NCBI GenBank assembly: GCA_026770585.1
Contig: MU646825.1
Coordinates: 38,203 to 52,481 of the forward strand
DNA from: Baffinella frigidus
Taxonomy: Eukaryota; Cryptophyceae; Cryptomonadales; Baffinellaceae
Direction of reading: 5' to 3'
Length of the DNA: 14,279 nucleotides
The position numbers and the translations under genes are program-made. Below, piece after piece: positions 12,857 through 14,279 of this stretch. Every line of letters starts with the position of its first letter. The stretch's first letter is position 1. Below the pieces are notes generated by a model. It was given only the letters and a program-made list of their open reading frames with translations, searched no databases and was not told the DNA's origin.

Positions 12857-13042
12857 TTTGTTCAAGTCAACCCCCATGCAAACTGACTTACCTGAAAATC
12901 CAATACCCGATATGGGTACCTTTGGCAAAGTCATTTCCTCCACACAAGTCAACTAAGCGTCAACTTAGCAAAGATATACCCAGAATGGTTTTCTGGATTT
13001 CTAGTTAAGTTGACAATGCGCATGGGGGTTGACTTGAACAAA
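12857..13042. mobile_element. 186-bp element with perfect 23-bp terminal inverted repeats
   Basis: The left end 12857-12879 (TTTGTTCAAGTCAACCCCCA plus TGC) is the exact reverse complement of 13020-13042. Imperfect pairing continues inward (GAAAATCCA...ACCC with GGGT...TGGATTTCTAG). The apex carries AAGTCAACTAAGCGTCAACT. No open frame of interest. Confidence 0.85.
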
Positions 13043-13253
13043 CTCATCGTCCTAGCAGTGGACTCCTCCCACCTCTGTGTGAATAAAACTGGGTTTGCCA
13101 TAAAAACAGTTTAGTTGCCCTTTTTTACTAGATTTACTGCTGTAAATGTTTTTTATGACGAGCCTAGTGTTTCAGCCGGCTTCTGCTGCGATCCTCTGCA
13201 CCGGGGGGCTTGATGTGACCGAAATGAAGTATTTTCTGCAGAACACGATCCAG

Positions 13254-13426
13254 CCACGCAAGAGTGTAGGGCAGAGTGGCCTGCAGGAGAAATAGCCAGA
13301 TCTGGCTATTTTGAAAAGTTCATAAGTCAACATTCTCCGCCGAGAAAAATAAAAATTTCGGAAAGTTGATACAAATTCCGTGTGAACTGACTTGTTTTCC
13401 CAGGTCAGTCTTACACTCTTGCGTGG
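13254..13426. mobile_element. 173-bp foldback element, CCACGCAAGAGTGTA ends
   Basis: CCACGCAAGAGTGTA (13254-13268) pairs perfectly with 13412-13426. A perfect 22-bp palindrome centred on AGATCT, AAATAGCCAGA|TCTGGCTATTT, lies inside at 13290-13311. The covering minus-strand frame (114 codons) shows no domain and spans both arms, so it is a shadow. Confidence 0.8.
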
Positions 13427-13440
13427 AGTGGCCACATATG

Positions 13441-13555
13441 TCTGGTGGGAGTTAAAAGAAGCTACATGACCTGCTTTCTTTGCAGTCCTTTCTACGGAAG
13501 GACGTGTCGTTAGCATATGTTGGGCGAAATTAAAACCTAAAGGACCTAAAGGACC
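13441..13555 (-). repeat. Inverted R2 and R2-variant composite
   Basis: On the minus strand GGTCCTTTAGGTTTTAATTT, CGCCCAACATATGCTAACGA and GTAGAAAGGACTGCA match the variant at 5419-5490. GCTTCTTTTAACTCCCACCA then matches the standard R2 body. The two types thus occur joined. Confidence 0.7.
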
Positions 13556-13847
13556 GGGTCAAGCAGCGACCTTCCAAGAGAGCCGCGAGTGAAACGTCTC
13601 AAAGCAAACGTGGCACCTCCGTTAATTTAATTAACGGTGGATTACAGGCGGAGCGAGCGTTCGGGACGGATGCCGCCAACGTGGCAGAGAGATTGATAGT
13701 GTATTGCCAAACAACCAGCGTCAGCGCCGCACATGCTCGACGCATTATGCCACTTACTGTACCCCGTGTCGGCTGCTCTTACGAGCATGTTCCGGAATGA
13801 TTCTAACTCCACCTCCTGCCAACGTGGTATATACACTACGGCGCGAC
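13556..13847. other. Unique spacer with an AT palindrome
   Basis: No gene is supported. CCTCCGTTAATTTAATTAACGG (13616 on) with the following TGG is a near-perfect palindrome. The word AACGTGGCA or AACGTGGTA appears three times (about 13607, 13679, 13820). Confidence 0.45.
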
Positions 13848-13952
13848 TATCCATTAAGTGGCCAGTAGGCTCATACACCCTACCGAAGGGCCCTAGGACC
13901 TGCCTAGAACCTCTTGGCGGTTAACTTTGACCGCCTAGCCACTTAAGGGATA
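13848..13952 (+). mobile_element. 105-bp foldback family, copy 3
   Basis: The ends are TATCCATTAAGTGGCCAGTA and AGCCACTTAAGGGATA. The interior order is CATACACCCTACCGAAGGGC, CCTAGGACCTGCC and TTGGCGGTTAACTTTGACCG. Length is 105 bp. It lies beside a TATATATGTATATATA tract. Confidence 0.85.
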
Positions 13953-14008
13953 TATATGTATATATACTCCGGCGAGACCACCGACGCAGACCGTGTCGCG
14001 TACGCGTA

Positions 14009-14073
14009 AACCCCAAACCCCACAACCCTAAACCCTAAACACCCAACCCTAAACCCTAAATCCTCAACCCTGA
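14009..14073. repeat. Short CCCTAAA array
   Basis: CCCCAAA, CCCTAAA, CACCCAA, CCCTCAA and CCCTGAA units with the C-rich strand on plus. Confidence 0.75.
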
Positions 14074-14136
14074 ATACCTTGCAAGAAAGCCAGGGGCGGC
14101 AATCCCTCCGAAGACAAGACCCCAACACCTGTGTTT

Positions 14137-14279
14137 GTGTTTAGGGTTTTAGGATTTAGGGTGTGGGGTTTGGGGATAGGGGTTTGAGGTTTGGGGTTTG
14201 GAATTTGAGGTTTGGGGGTTGGGGGTGAGGGTTTGGGGTTTAGGGTTTGGGTTTTGGGGTTTGGGGTTTGGGGGTTGGG
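14137..14279. repeat. TTTAGGG/TTTGGGG array to window end
   Basis: The G-rich strand is on plus. Units are mostly TTTGGGG, TTTGAGG and TTTAGGG, with G5 runs. It runs off the window, so its full length is unknown. Some 63 bp of unique sequence separate it from the oppositely oriented array before it. Confidence 0.8.

Overview
This window looks like nuclear DNA of a microbial eukaryote, probably subtelomeric or from an old chromosome-end junction. Long degenerate arrays of the seven-base unit TTTAGGG/CCCTAAA occupy roughly 3 kb in both orientations. That unit is known from the green lineage, dinoflagellates, chromerids and some other algae; nothing here fixes the group, and an alga or alveolate is only an inference. 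Base composition is near balanced, with many G-runs and microsatellites. I see no bacterial gene layout, no rRNA or tRNA I can support, and no CRISPR array.

Layout. 1-180: C-rich telomere-like repeats. 186-546: a 21-nt repeat block and two hairpins. 547-1263: G-rich telomere-like array. 1264-1495: a second 21-nt repeat block and unique DNA. 1496-2074 (minus): a reading frame broken by one amber stop, with a Cys/His-rich tail. 2081-2385: G-rich arrays including TTTGGGG variants. 2386-3273: unique DNA holding a 153-bp duplication, one copy of which is split by a 244-bp inverted-repeat element. 3274-4440: C-rich array with higher-order structure. 4441-5850: dispersed repeats and foldback elements leading to the only convincing gene. 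5854-6495 (plus): a 213-residue RING-H2 protein with a C-terminal membrane segment. 6496-11900: a dense mosaic of short foldback elements, dispersed repeats, microsatellites and minisatellites. 11908-12034: a TGTAGGG variant array. 12035-14008: more foldbacks and short repeats. 14009-14279: C-rich, then G-rich telomere-like repeats.

The main content is not the gene but the non-autonomous elements. Several families can be defined from copies inside the window: a 105-bp family (three copies, all exactly 105 bp), a TACAGGGG-ended family of 120-122 bp, a 162/163-bp family with CCACACAGCGG ends, and single foldbacks with arms up to 23 bp perfect. Several are bounded by TA. Families with different ends share internal core sequence, which suggests modular or nested origin. 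No transposase was recognised, so they would depend on enzymes encoded elsewhere.

The gene, probably a membrane-anchored ubiquitin E3 ligase, sits alone. Copies of a dispersed 60-bp repeat lie on both sides of it and a cruciform-prone segment lies upstream. Nothing in the window suggests a multigene pathway.
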